A stretch of DNA of 64,000 bases from Cesiribacteraceae bacterium YIM B00369 (GTDB taxonomy: Bacteria; Bacteroidota; Bacteroidia; Cytophagales; Cyclobacteriaceae), in assembly GCA_017948555.1 (NCBI GenBank), contig JAFMYY010000007.1:62001-126000 (forward strand), given 5' to 3'. Shown one piece after another: positions 52,428 through 61,593 of this stretch. Positions within the stretch are counted from its first letter, which is position 1, and each line of letters begins with the position of its first letter. A program made the translations under genes and the position numbers. The notes under the pieces are model-generated. The model did no database searches. It saw only the letters and a program-made list of their open reading frames with translations, and was not told the origin of the DNA.

Positions 52428-54653
52428 TTACTTCACTGCCCTGTAGGATACTTTGTATTCTTTTCCCGGTTCAAGGCTCATTTCGTAAAGGTTCTGATCT
52501 ACCTTCCGGATTGCAGCCTGTCTGGAAGAAGGCTTTTTGCTGCTTTTGAACCGGAGCGTTCCCTTCCCATTATCAGCTTTTACTTTTATTTCTTTATTGC
52601 TGCAGTACACATTGATATCCCCGTTTGGAGTAGGCACTTTTCCTTCCATCCAATCCAACCCTCCAAGAACAGGCTCAATGGAATAGGTATCGTATGCAGG
52701 TGTGAGGGGTTTTACACCCAGATAATACTTCCCGAACAGGTAAACCGGACTGGCTCCCCAGGCATGGCAAAGACTTTTGCCAAATGGGCGTCCATACATT
52801 TCATAATGTTCTGCTCCCTCCTCTCCCGGATCATACTTTTCCCAGAAAGAGGTGGCTCCAAGGTCCAGCATACCACCCCAGTAATCGCGGATTTCGTCCA
52901 GTACAAACTCCTGCTCACCCATGGCGCAGAGTGCTTCAAGCTCATAAAAGCGCATATAGGGGGTAGTAATCTTTTGTACGTTGTCATTCAGCAGCACATT
53001 GTTTTTTACCCCCTGCTTCTGCTCTTCATTGAGATAATCGAAGAAGATGGCAAACATGTTCGCATAGCGGGTTACATTATCCTGCAGCTCGCCATTTACT
53101 CTGTTATGCACAAGAGCCTGTTTTTCATCTGACCAAAATACATTGAACAGCTTTTCTTTTAATTCCTCAGCCAGGCGGGCATACTTTTCAGCTCCTTTCT
53201 CATCTCCTGCAATTTCTGCACTTATGGCCATTGCTTCGAGGCTGCGGGCAAAGAGCAACTGCTCAAAGCTTACCTCTCCCTGCTTACTTAAACCGTCTGC
53301 CCAGTCAATAAAAACCCAGTCGCCGGTGAGACCCTGAACCATACCTTCTTCATTTCTTCTGTTCAGGCAAAAATCCATCAGGCTCACCATTCGCGGGTAA
53401 AACTGTTTGATGAATTCCTTATCGCCGGTGTACAGGTAATAGTCATATATGCCAACAAACCAGTAAAAGGAATAATCCATTATAGTATTGATATGGCTGG
53501 AAACCGGTTCTTTACCTCTTAAAGCAATCATGGTACGGGTAACAGATGGGCTGTCAAAGAACAGGTAGTAATTCATCAGGTAACTCTGGTAAGCATCGCC
53601 TGACCACATCCAGCGGTCGCGCTTTATTCCGTCAATAAAAAACTCCCGCGAAGTTAAATGCATGGTATAGGCTGATATATCCCATATTTCATTTAGTCGG
53701 ACATCTGAGCTCCTGAATGAACCTCTGTAGTCCAGCGGAAGATATTCATACAACATGGATACGGAATCGAACTGCACGCCAGGATCATGCTGTACCTGCA
53801 CATAGCGGAACGCTCTGGAGCCAGGCAACACAAATTCGCCATGCATGGCAGGTTCGACCTCCATCAGGTCAAAGGTTTCGCAATGTTCAACAGACAAAGC
53901 TTCCTCTTTTGATTCTCCATAATAAAGATTGAGTTTTCCCTTTCCTTTAAGTCCGTGAAACTTTACAAAGCCAAAGGTTTCCCTGCCAAAATCTATTAAG
54001 AGCGTGTTTCCATTCCTTTCAATTTTTTCAGCTTTTTTGGGTTCTGTCGGCAAATGGAAAGCAGATGGAAGGGATTGAGCATCATTAAAATTCCAGGATC
54101 CTACAGCTAACCAATCTGTGGCTGATTTGTCGGACACTTTGCCGGATTCATCAATCCATTCTTTATCTTCAAAGGTTACCTTCCAGCTTTTGTCTGTAAC
54201 CAAGCTTTTTCCACTGACAAAAACAGCAGGAACGGTGGCCTGATTAAAAACTTTGATATTAAGAGTATGCTTTCCTGCAGGAAGGAGCACCTTTTTTGGC
54301 TTTCCCTCCAGCATTTTGCTATCGATCTTTACATTATATTCTCCTTCTGTATGGATTTCGATTTCTTCAGCTTCGGATATATCGAACTCCTTTTGAAAAT
54401 CGACCTGAACATAGTGGCTGTAAATTCTCCAGAAAGGCGGAAAAAAGGCACCCCGCTCTGTTCTCCGGTTTTGCACCTGGTTTCCCAGCCAGATCTCATA
54501 ATCGCCGGGATACCAGATCCAGGTAGCACTATTTTGTGCAGAAGCACTGAAATACATACAAAAAAACACTAAAAGACAAATACATCTTTTCATTCTGCCG
54601 GATTTAAAATTTATTCTTTGTGAATTAAATATTGTCCTCAAATTTTCTGACAA
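52428..54653 (-). CDS. GH78 alpha-L-rhamnosidase-type enzyme
   Basis: A 741-residue secreted protein; the likely start is the ATG at 54593 (residue 21, MKRCICLLVFFCMYFSASAQ). N-terminal beta-sandwich domains (WIWYPGDYEIWLGNQ; FGRETFGFVKFHGLKGKGKL) lead into the (alpha/alpha)6 barrel. The barrel shows GH78 landmarks REFFIDGIKRDRWMWSGDAY (general-acid region), SSHINTIMDYSFYWFVGIYD, LTGDWVFIDWADG and GATSFWEKYDPGEEGAEHY (catalytic Glu), then HAWGASPVYLFGKYYLG. It should release alpha-linked L-rhamnose, as found in rhamnogalacturonans. It follows a GH28 gene and precedes the divergent CE8, so backbone and side-chain cutters are co-expressed. Confidence 0.9.
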   Translation of the reverse strand: MSENLRTIFNSQRINFKSGRMKRCICLLVFFCMYFSASAQNSATWIWYPGDYEIWLGNQVQNRRTERGAFFPPFWRIYSHYVQVDFQKEFDISEAEEIEIHTEGEYNVKIDSKMLEGKPKKVLLPAGKHTLNIKVFNQATVPAVFVSGKSLVTDKSWKVTFEDKEWIDESGKVSDKSATDWLAVGSWNFNDAQSLPSAFHLPTEPKKAEKIERNGNTLLIDFGRETFGFVKFHGLKGKGKLNLYYGESKEEALSVEHCETFDLMEVEPAMHGEFVLPGSRAFRYVQVQHDPGVQFDSVSMLYEYLPLDYRGSFRSSDVRLNEIWDISAYTMHLTSREFFIDGIKRDRWMWSGDAYQSYLMNYYLFFDSPSVTRTMIALRGKEPVSSHINTIMDYSFYWFVGIYDYYLYTGDKEFIKQFYPRMVSLMDFCLNRRNEEGMVQGLTGDWVFIDWADGLSKQGEVSFEQLLFARSLEAMAISAEIAGDEKGAEKYARLAEELKEKLFNVFWSDEKQALVHNRVNGELQDNVTRYANMFAIFFDYLNEEQKQGVKNNVLLNDNVQKITTPYMRFYELEALCAMGEQEFVLDEIRDYWGGMLDLGATSFWEKYDPGEEGAEHYEMYGRPFGKSLCHAWGASPVYLFGKYYLGVKPLTPAYDTYSIEPVLGGLDWMEGKVPTPNGDINVYCSNKEIKVKADNGKGTLRFKSSKKPSSRQAAIRKVDQNLYEMSLEPGKEYKVSYRAVK

Positions 54654-54690
54654 CTTTTTTACACAAAGACTGACTTTATTATTAGTCTTC

Positions 54691-54714
54691 AGGGAGGTTT
54701 AAAAAAACCGCCCT
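54691..54714 (-). terminator. Hairpin after the second GH28 gene
   Basis: A 10-bp stem with one mismatch (AGGGAGGTTT / AAACCGCCCT, loop AAAA) lies 17 bp past the GH28 stop. A second small hairpin (AAGACT / AGTCTT) follows at about 54666-54690. Partial termination between GH28 and GH78 is plausible. Confidence 0.5.
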
Positions 54715-54731
54715 GGAATTAAACACTTCCT

Positions 54732-56159
54732 TTATCGCCGGGCCATATTAGAAACCTCCAGGTATTCCACAGGCTTCCCTTCAGTTTCGATGGTTACATT
54801 TTTCATCAACAGATTATCGATGTATTGAAACTTCGCGCCGGATTGAGCCTCTATGGAAACATTTTCCAGAATAATATTTTCGGCATGTGCCAGCGGCCAG
54901 CCAAGGAAACTGACAGCCTTTTTGCATCCCGTTGCACTTACATTCCTGATTGTGATATTCCGGTATCTGGGTGTGGCTTTTTCAAAAGGCACTTCAATAT
55001 TCTGCCATTCATCAATATAATCTTCGCCGGTTACTTTACGCAGGGCATAATCTATAACCGTTCCTGAGTTTTTAATCTTCCAGCCGTCATGCGTAATATT
55101 TTCGATAACTCCTCCCCTGCCCGGACGAGGCTTAAATTTAATGGGGGCAATGTTTCCATCGGCAGTGCAATTGCGTACGTATACATTGTTAATACCTCCT
55201 GCTGTTTCGGTTCCTATGGATACCCCTCCATGTCCGCTGCCAAAGTGAGTATTTTCGATCAGCACATTTTCAGAAGGGATGTTCACCCGTAGCCCGTCTG
55301 AGCCCCTGCCGGATTTGATGGCAATACAATCATCATCCACTGAAATAGAACAGTCCCTGATTACGATGTCGTGGCTGGAGTCCACATCAATGCCATCGGT
55401 GCTGGCTGCTTTTTTCCCTGACTCCAGAACAGGATTGAAGATATCAACTCCTGTTACTTCAATATCATTGCTGTAACAAATATGTACGGTCCAGAAGCCG
55501 GAATTTTTTAAATGTATATTCTCCACCTGCGAGTGGGACGAATTCTGAAACAGGATCAGGCGGGGCCGTGGAACATGCCAGTCGATAAGGTCTCCGGGAA
55601 CTGTTTCAGATAAACTATCACGTGCGGCCCAGTAAGGTGCCCACCAGTAATAACCGGAACCATCAATACTACCTTCTCCTGAGATCTTTACATTTTTTGT
55701 ATCCAGAACATTTATAAAGGCCGAAGGCCAGTCCATTTCAATGCCTGCAATTCTGGTATTTTTAAGGACAGGATAATTTTCATTCCCTTCTATACCCCGG
55801 AGTTTTCCATCTTTTGCCACTTCCAGGTTTACATTTTCTTTAAGAAACAGCGCTCCCGAAGAGAAAACCCCCTCCGGTACCAGTACTGTACCTCCACCAC
55901 TTTCAAAGCATTGGTCAATGGCCCGTTGAATAGCCTCTGTGTTTACAGTAACAGAATCTCCTGCCGCTCCGAACTCCGTAATATTGTACACCTGATTCTT
56001 CCCGGAAGCATTTTCCGGCTGGTTTACACAAGAGGAATATATGGCTAGCGTACAGGCAAGGAGGAACATTCCAATCAATCTTTTCACTCTGGAATATTCT
56101 TTAGCGGAAAAAGTGAACTGGAAATATTTTGAACAGGTCCGAAGTATTATATAGGGCAT
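54732..56159 (-). CDS. GH28 galacturonidase-type lipoprotein, copy 2, variant active site
   Basis: A 475-residue frame. A lipoprotein signal (MFLLACTLAIYSSC) begins at the ATG at 56069, and a GTG at 56087 is another possible start; the upstream 25 residues are not signal-like. The beta-helix has STDG (253-256), the Asp pair D276-D277 in SVDDDCIAIKSG, and H310 in GSGHGG. The usual RIK triad is IKFK (340-343), preceded by Pro instead of Arg, so subsite binding differs. Family members with such changes can act on rhamnogalacturonan or non-reducing ends. Lipid-anchored, probably periplasmic. It sits between the GH43-like gene and GH78, which fits rhamnogalacturonan processing. Confidence 0.9.
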   Translation of the reverse strand: MPYIILRTCSKYFQFTFSAKEYSRVKRLIGMFLLACTLAIYSSCVNQPENASGKNQVYNITEFGAAGDSVTVNTEAIQRAIDQCFESGGGTVLVPEGVFSSGALFLKENVNLEVAKDGKLRGIEGNENYPVLKNTRIAGIEMDWPSAFINVLDTKNVKISGEGSIDGSGYYWWAPYWAARDSLSETVPGDLIDWHVPRPRLILFQNSSHSQVENIHLKNSGFWTVHICYSNDIEVTGVDIFNPVLESGKKAASTDGIDVDSSHDIVIRDCSISVDDDCIAIKSGRGSDGLRVNIPSENVLIENTHFGSGHGGVSIGTETAGGINNVYVRNCTADGNIAPIKFKPRPGRGGVIENITHDGWKIKNSGTVIDYALRKVTGEDYIDEWQNIEVPFEKATPRYRNITIRNVSATGCKKAVSFLGWPLAHAENIILENVSIEAQSGAKFQYIDNLLMKNVTIETEGKPVEYLEVSNMARR

Positions 56160-56231
56160 TTCTTTTTATTTGTTGAAGCTGAGTGAAAGTACAGCTATGA
56201 ATTAAAAAAAAGTAACATTAATAATATAAGG

Positions 56232-57971
56232 TTACATATTATGCAATTTCCTTTCTAAAACCTCCCGGTTGAGCTTTAATTTAACCATTCCCATTGGGTG
56301 GAAGCGCCTTTCCTCGTCTATGGCTGCATATACAACTGTATAGATATCATTTCCTTCAGGGATCAGGCAAAGTGGTGTACGCATAATATCCCACCACTTT
56401 TTAACTTTTGTACGAATAGGGAAATAATGGGACTCCGACCAGTGGTAGCCATCTTTTGAGAGAGAATAGCCAAACATATTCGGCAGGTGGAGCCCCCAGG
56501 CATCCGGACCACCATCGTAAATTGCAATGTACAGCCCATTTGGAAGCTGGCTCACTATAGGATTTTCGATAAACCAGGGATGCATGGAGGTAACAGGATT
56601 TACGGTGGTATCCATGCGCGTCCACGGGCCTTCCAGCTTATCAGATTCTGCTAAACCTACATACCAGCCTTTTCCTGTATTCTTTGGATAGTCGGCCCAG
56701 CTGTTATAAGGAAAAGCGCCACTGTAAAAGCCCAGCCACTGATCCTTCACTTTATAAGGAAAGAAAGAGGCAACCCCCTGCCGGCCTTCCCAGGGCTGAG
56801 AATTAAGGCCCGGTTCGATGACTATACCAACATCTTTATAGGGTCCTCCAATTCCCTCAATGCCTTCCTGTTGCGATTCTGCCCGCCAAATGCGGCCGAA
56901 AGAATGGTTAGGCGCTATTTCTTTATGAACAGTGTATGCTAAGTAAAAACCATACCAGCGGTTGTTTTCTTCGCTGAAAACAGGCATAAACGACCAGATA
57001 GCTCCCCTGCGGTCATTCATCGGGTTATCATCTTCGGTTACTGCATAATTTCCACTGGCCTGGTAAATGGTCGATTGCCTTGTCCAGTTGATGGCATCTT
57101 TGCTGGTCCAGTGGCCAATGCGCGTTTTTACACGGTCGTGATAAGCTTCCACTCCAGGTTCCCCGGCCCTTTCAGTAGGAAACATATGGTAGGTATCGCC
57201 AATCTTTACACAGCGGCCTCCTTCAAAACCTCCCTGAATACCTTCTGTTCCCGGCATTCCTTCCTCTACCACCGGCTCATCCGGTCCGCCAATAATTTCA
57301 AAAAGGGTTTCTTCATCGGAAAAACCTTCTACAATAAAAGGCTCATATTCTCTTCCGTCCATCAATCCGGCATCCCGGTAAGTAAGCGTCTGATTCTCTT
57401 TTACTACTCCCACTACCGTAAACAGGCCTTTCCCTTCAGGATTTATTTGATGTGTTCCTGCCGGATAAGGAACAGCATAAATCTTTAGCGGTGGCATCCC
57501 GGTTAAGGTAAGGCCATTTTCGAGCACCAGCTCTCCCTTTCCACTTTGCAGCTGGCGGTATCCTTTGTCCTGGAAGATCCCGATCAGGACTTTTACAGGC
57601 TCCTGAAACTTTAATTTTAAGGGTTCCTCTACGCCTTTTTCGTACTGACCGGCAGGAAGTTTTACCCCTGTGAGGCCATTAATTTCAGGTGCTATACGGA
57701 CCACACTATTTTTTCTTCCTTTGAAAGGATGCCCCAGGTCTGCTGCCTGAAAAGTGGTGTATCCACCAGGACTAAATATTTCGAAATCAGCCGGTTTCCA
57801 GGCTGGAGTATTCATTATCTCTAATGACTGCTGTTCCACGCCCTCCGGGATATTTGCAGCTCCACCGGCATTTCCGCTTTCCTCTCCGGAATTATTTGTG
57901 GAGCATTGAAAAAGCATCAGCGAAGCTACTGTAAGGAGGTATAAATAATTATTATATTTCAACATACTCAT
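56232..57971 (-). CDS. GH43-superfamily-like five-bladed propeller lipoprotein
   Basis: A 579-residue lipoprotein (LMLFQC, anchor Cys23). The N-terminal 240 residues are a beta-rich accessory region (FEIFSPGGYTTFQAADLG, FQEPVKVLIGIFQDKGYRQL). The C-terminal 330 residues show five-bladed propeller features: GGRCVKIGDTYHMFPTERAG, RIGHWTSKDAINWTRQSTI, SFMPVFSEENNRWYGFYLAY, NPIVSQLPNGLYIAIYDGGP and SKDGYHWSESHYFP. The blade repeats resemble GH43/GH32/GH117 enzymes, but the exact family and catalytic acids cannot be fixed by eye. It lies 11 bp from the GH29 gene, so a side-chain glycosidase role in the same operon is likely. Confidence 0.7.
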   Translation of the reverse strand: MSMLKYNNYLYLLTVASLMLFQCSTNNSGEESGNAGGAANIPEGVEQQSLEIMNTPAWKPADFEIFSPGGYTTFQAADLGHPFKGRKNSVVRIAPEINGLTGVKLPAGQYEKGVEEPLKLKFQEPVKVLIGIFQDKGYRQLQSGKGELVLENGLTLTGMPPLKIYAVPYPAGTHQINPEGKGLFTVVGVVKENQTLTYRDAGLMDGREYEPFIVEGFSDEETLFEIIGGPDEPVVEEGMPGTEGIQGGFEGGRCVKIGDTYHMFPTERAGEPGVEAYHDRVKTRIGHWTSKDAINWTRQSTIYQASGNYAVTEDDNPMNDRRGAIWSFMPVFSEENNRWYGFYLAYTVHKEIAPNHSFGRIWRAESQQEGIEGIGGPYKDVGIVIEPGLNSQPWEGRQGVASFFPYKVKDQWLGFYSGAFPYNSWADYPKNTGKGWYVGLAESDKLEGPWTRMDTTVNPVTSMHPWFIENPIVSQLPNGLYIAIYDGGPDAWGLHLPNMFGYSLSKDGYHWSESHYFPIRTKVKKWWDIMRTPLCLIPEGNDIYTVVYAAIDEERRFHPMGMVKLKLNREVLERKLHNM

Positions 57972-57982
57972 AATGTGCTGTT

Positions 57983-59437
57983 TTACTCTAATTCTACCCT
58001 AAAAACATGGGCTAATTCCGAAGGAACCCTGGTTTTGGCCGGAATAGTCATGGTTAATCCCTGCTTTGTTTGCTTAAAAGGAATATCTTCGAGCTTCTTT
58101 AGACCCAACAGCGTCACTTTCTTAACCTTGCCATTTAAATTCTTCTGAGTAAGTTGTTTCAAATATACGTTCATATCCTTTTGAGTGGTTTTCTCCTCCG
58201 GATCCCCGGGCCAATCAAGGAAGATGGCATACACATTTTTATCTTTTTTAGTGTAGTGAACTCTTTTACCAGTAGCCGTTTTTTCGCCACTCACCACAAA
58301 AGGTCGTGTTCCGTAAATAGATTCACCAAAAGTCCAGAGCCACATGCCTATTTCCGTAACCACCTGCTTTTGGTTTTCAGGAATAGTGCCATCTGCCTTT
58401 GGAGACAGGTTCAGCAACATCTGACCGTTGTTGCTTACAATTTCGATTAAGGTATGTACTACATCTTTGGTGGTTCGGATGCCCATTCCTTCGGTGTAGC
58501 CCCAGGAAAAGGAGAAACCTGTGCCAATGGAATAATCACTTAAAAAAGGTTTTTCGCTGATTTTGTCAGGATTTGAATTTTCATGGTCTTCCATCCCTAC
58601 ATCATATGGTATATCGCCTCCTTTGGATGTTACGGTTACCTCCTGCCCTCTCTTCTCCGCCTCATTATAATAATGAGCCACATAATTCTTTATCTTTTCT
58701 TCATCAACCTGTTCCAGCCATGCATCATGGTAGATAATATCAGGGTGATATTTATCTACAATCTCCAGACACTTATCCAGCCACATTTGCTGCCATTCTT
58801 CTTCGGGCATGGGAGAACCATATAGCTTTGCATATTGCGGGTCAGCAGCTTCCCATTCCGGTTTTACTTTTACATTAGTGTAGTTCAATTCATGGTGAAG
58901 GGAGGTAAAGAATTTCAGGCCCCGCTTCCGGATTGCCTGTTCAAGTTCGCCCACAATATCTCTCTCCGGCCCCATATCAGCTGCATTAAAGGGAGTAACA
59001 TCACTATCCCACATGGCAAAACCATCGTGGTGTTCTGCTACAGGGCCGGCAAAGCGGGCCCCCCCTTTCACAAACAGATCGGCCCATTCATCTGCATCAA
59101 AATTTTCGCCTTTGAACATCGGAATAAAATCATGGTATCCGAATTCTGAAAGAGGGCCATATACTGCTACATGGCGGTTATGCGTACCAAGTTTGGCATA
59201 TTCCGACTCATTGTGCATATGCTGGATGTAGTGTTCATTATTATAGGCAGGTACTGCATATACACCCCAGTGGGCATAAATACCAAATTTAGCGTCGCGG
59301 ATCCATTCCGGCACTTCATCGTGCGCGGACAGCGATTCCCAGTCAGGTTTATATTTATTACTTTCCTGCCCAAAAGAGGTAATACTTAAAAAAAAGAACA
59401 GTAAAAAAAACAAACTTTTGGAAGAGTCTGTGGTCAT
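57983..59437 (-). CDS. GH29 alpha-L-fucosidase
   Basis: A 484-residue secreted TIM-barrel enzyme with a signal peptide ending ITSFGQ. GH29 features are WIRDAKFGIYAHWGVYAVPAY, YHDFIPMFKGENFDADEWADL, GGARFAGPVAEHHDGFAMWDS, and the probable nucleophile Asp in PDIIYHDAWLEQ. A C-terminal beta-sandwich (NVYAIFLDWPGDPEEK, KVKKVTLLGLKKLEDI) follows. It should release alpha-linked L-fucose from plant or animal glycans by retaining hydrolysis. It is the first enzyme gene after the second SusCD pair, from which it is separated by a 403-bp region with a hairpin and a repeat element. Confidence 0.92.
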   Translation of the reverse strand: MTTDSSKSLFFLLFFFLSITSFGQESNKYKPDWESLSAHDEVPEWIRDAKFGIYAHWGVYAVPAYNNEHYIQHMHNESEYAKLGTHNRHVAVYGPLSEFGYHDFIPMFKGENFDADEWADLFVKGGARFAGPVAEHHDGFAMWDSDVTPFNAADMGPERDIVGELEQAIRKRGLKFFTSLHHELNYTNVKVKPEWEAADPQYAKLYGSPMPEEEWQQMWLDKCLEIVDKYHPDIIYHDAWLEQVDEEKIKNYVAHYYNEAEKRGQEVTVTSKGGDIPYDVGMEDHENSNPDKISEKPFLSDYSIGTGFSFSWGYTEGMGIRTTKDVVHTLIEIVSNNGQMLLNLSPKADGTIPENQKQVVTEIGMWLWTFGESIYGTRPFVVSGEKTATGKRVHYTKKDKNVYAIFLDWPGDPEEKTTQKDMNVYLKQLTQKNLNGKVKKVTLLGLKKLEDIPFKQTKQGLTMTIPAKTRVPSELAHVFRVELE

Positions 59438-59548
59438 TTTAAAAGAATTATATGAATGAAAATAAATAAGTTAAGCATTTATATCCCATACTTTCAACAG
59501 AAAGGTAAAGGATAAATACCAGCCATTTCTGTTTAGAAAGGCTTAAAT

Positions 59549-59575
59549 AAAAGCGGACCACGATAATCCGCTTTT
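59549..59575 (-). terminator. Hairpin upstream of the GH29 gene
   Basis: A perfect 9-bp stem (AAAAGCGGA / TCCGCTTTT, loop of 9 nt). On the minus strand it ends in CCGCTTTTATTTAAG, so it can terminate or attenuate transcription coming from SusCD 2 before GH29. Confidence 0.7.
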
Positions 59576-59690
59576 AAGTAGACTGAAAAAACTAAATGAC
59601 ACTCAAACTAAAAAACAATATTAACTGCCTTTAAATTTTAACATTAACTAAGTAACAGGACATATTTATTTTACACATAATCAGCTTGCT

Positions 59691-59798
59691 TTGTCATCCC
59701 GACGCAGGAGTCGGACGGCCGATGCCGGATCTTGCCAATAAAATAGCTTTTCAGGAGCTTTAAACTGCGAAAGATGTTTCCTGACGTCAACATGACAA
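59691..59798. repeat. MITE/REP-like intergenic repeat element
   Basis: The ends are imperfect inverted repeats: TTGTCATCCCGACGCAGGAG on the plus strand at 59691-59710, and TTGTCATGTTGACGTCAGGAA on the minus strand ending at 59798 (TTGTCAT and GACG shared, one-base gap before AGGA). It is GC-richer than its surroundings, carries no gene, and resembles the GTCATNNNGACG-type repeats I recall from many Bacteroidota genomes. Only one copy lies in this window. Confidence 0.6.
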
Positions 59799-59840
59799 GG
59801 CTGGCTTTTATTGGTAATAATAATTCTGTCCCCTTACTTA

Positions 59841-61559
59841 TTAATAACCCTGGTTATTTTTAAATTCCTCTCCATTTTCAAGCGCATCAATTTCTGCCTG
59901 AGGAACTGGCCTTAATACATGGAAATCGCGAATCAAAGTAATATCCGGGTTCAAACGATTAACCCTGTCTAATAACTTACCTGTTCGTTTCAGGTCAAGC
60001 CATCTTACAAACTCACCACCAAGTTCTCTTGCTCTTTCATCCAGAATGAAATCAATATTAATAATTCCACCGTCCACTTCCATTTCGGCTTCCATTCCAG
60101 GATAAGCCGCCCTCTCCCGAATAACATTTATATAATCAGCAGCCACTCCAGGATTTCCTAATTGTAATTCGGCTTCTGCGGCTATTAAATACATTTCTGC
60201 TAATCTCATGACAATCACATCCAGATAGCCGGTCCTTTCATCTGCACTTGCTCTGGTTAGCGGATCTTCGAACTTGGTAAAGCTTACGAAATTTAACCCT
60301 TCATTTATTGATCCATCCGGGTTATACATATCGTTCCGGTCATATACTAAATACGGGCGGGATGACTTATCCGTAACCGCTTTCTTAGTTATATAAAGTG
60401 CTGTATCCTCTCCCGCCTCCATAGTAGTCCCGATTACCTCAGGATCCTTACCATATTCAGCGGCCATTTGTGCTGTCCAGGTTAATGGTGTATTTGTAAT
60501 CCAGACTTCTCTAAAAGACCCCGCATATCGGGCATCTGATTCCTCATCAAAAAAATCTAAAAAAGCCAGTGTTGGCATCAGCCGCCGGTATTGTTCATGC
60601 CCGTATTCAAGGGACCTTAGCAGTCCTGGCTTATTGGCATAGTTGGTGGTAAATAACTCATGCAACCGGTTGCCATTTACATCAAAATTTAAACTTGGAT
60701 TTTGCAGGGAATTACTCATTATGTACAGAGCTTCCTTATTGTTTTTATTGTTCCGGGGATCGAAAACATCTTCAAAGTTATCCCACAATTCAACACCTAA
60801 CCTTGCCTGTTCATCAATAACCTTTTTTGCAATATCTCTTGCTCTTCCAAAATATTCATCTCTTTCTGCTCCCTGTGCATACCAGGCTCTTGATAATAAG
60901 GCTCTTGCTAAAAAACCCAGAGCCGATTTTTCAGTGGCGCGGCTATATTCATCTCCATAACTTTCGGGCAGATTTTCAGCAGCAAATTCAAGATCTGTTA
61001 AAATAACCTCATAAAAATCTTCCACCGGACTTCTCTCAGCAGTTAAAATTACATCCTGCGTTTCTTTTGTTCTCAACATTACCCCACCATAAGTTTCTAC
61101 CAGATAATAGTAATACATGCCTCTGAGAAACCGCAATTCTCCAAGCCGATGGTTTTCTTCAACAGGATCTGTAAAACCGGCATCATTAATCCGGTTGATA
61201 CCAGCATTCGCATGATTTATTCCTTTCCATAATATCCGCCATAAAGCTCTGTTTGGGTTTCCATCTGCAGGGGTAAGACCATTATACTGGGTAATCTGAT
61301 CGGCATAACCCTGTTTTCTTTCATTAAACCATAAATCCGTACCTGATTCCAGCATGAACATTCCATCAGCTTTACCAAATATTTCACGCTGATCTGAATA
61401 GGTGGCATTTACCAGAGTTACAAATCCTTCAGGTGTACTCCAAATGGCATCGGCTGTTGTACCTCCGGGATTGTATTCTTCAAGATCATTGCATGAAAAC
61501 AAAGCTGTCATGAATGCTCCAATTATGTATTTTGAAAATATATATTTACTGCTTTTCAT
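59841..61559 (-). CDS. susD: SusD-like outer-membrane lipoprotein, pair 2
   Basis: A 572-residue RagB/SusD-family lipoprotein (FMTALFSC, anchor Cys23, then NDLEEYNPGGTTADAIW). Core features include INHANAGINRINDAG, RLGELRFLRGMYYYYLVETYG, KSALGFLARALLSRAWYAQG and the C-terminal MRLAEMYLIAAEAELQLG with LDERARELGGEFVRWLDLKR. It is only distantly similar to the first SusD (59841-61559 versus 17016-18776), so it probably captures a different ligand; the operon downstream (GH29, GH28, GH78) points to a decorated rhamnogalacturonan fragment. It lies 34 bp after its SusC partner. Confidence 0.95.
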   Translation of the reverse strand: MKSSKYIFSKYIIGAFMTALFSCNDLEEYNPGGTTADAIWSTPEGFVTLVNATYSDQREIFGKADGMFMLESGTDLWFNERKQGYADQITQYNGLTPADGNPNRALWRILWKGINHANAGINRINDAGFTDPVEENHRLGELRFLRGMYYYYLVETYGGVMLRTKETQDVILTAERSPVEDFYEVILTDLEFAAENLPESYGDEYSRATEKSALGFLARALLSRAWYAQGAERDEYFGRARDIAKKVIDEQARLGVELWDNFEDVFDPRNNKNNKEALYIMSNSLQNPSLNFDVNGNRLHELFTTNYANKPGLLRSLEYGHEQYRRLMPTLAFLDFFDEESDARYAGSFREVWITNTPLTWTAQMAAEYGKDPEVIGTTMEAGEDTALYITKKAVTDKSSRPYLVYDRNDMYNPDGSINEGLNFVSFTKFEDPLTRASADERTGYLDVIVMRLAEMYLIAAEAELQLGNPGVAADYINVIRERAAYPGMEAEMEVDGGIINIDFILDERARELGGEFVRWLDLKRTGKLLDRVNRLNPDITLIRDFHVLRPVPQAEIDALENGEEFKNNQGY

Positions 61560-61593
61560 AATTACTTATCTGACTAAAATTTATAAACCATCA

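Larger units (their letters stand above)
59438..59840. other. Intergenic region between GH29 and SusD 2
   Basis: A 403-bp gap without coding potential. It contains a 9-bp hairpin (59549-59575), a 108-bp inverted-repeat-bounded element (59691-59798) and a 9-bp inverted repeat CCAATAAAA / TTTTATTGG (59735-59743 and 59806-59814). Confidence 0.75.
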
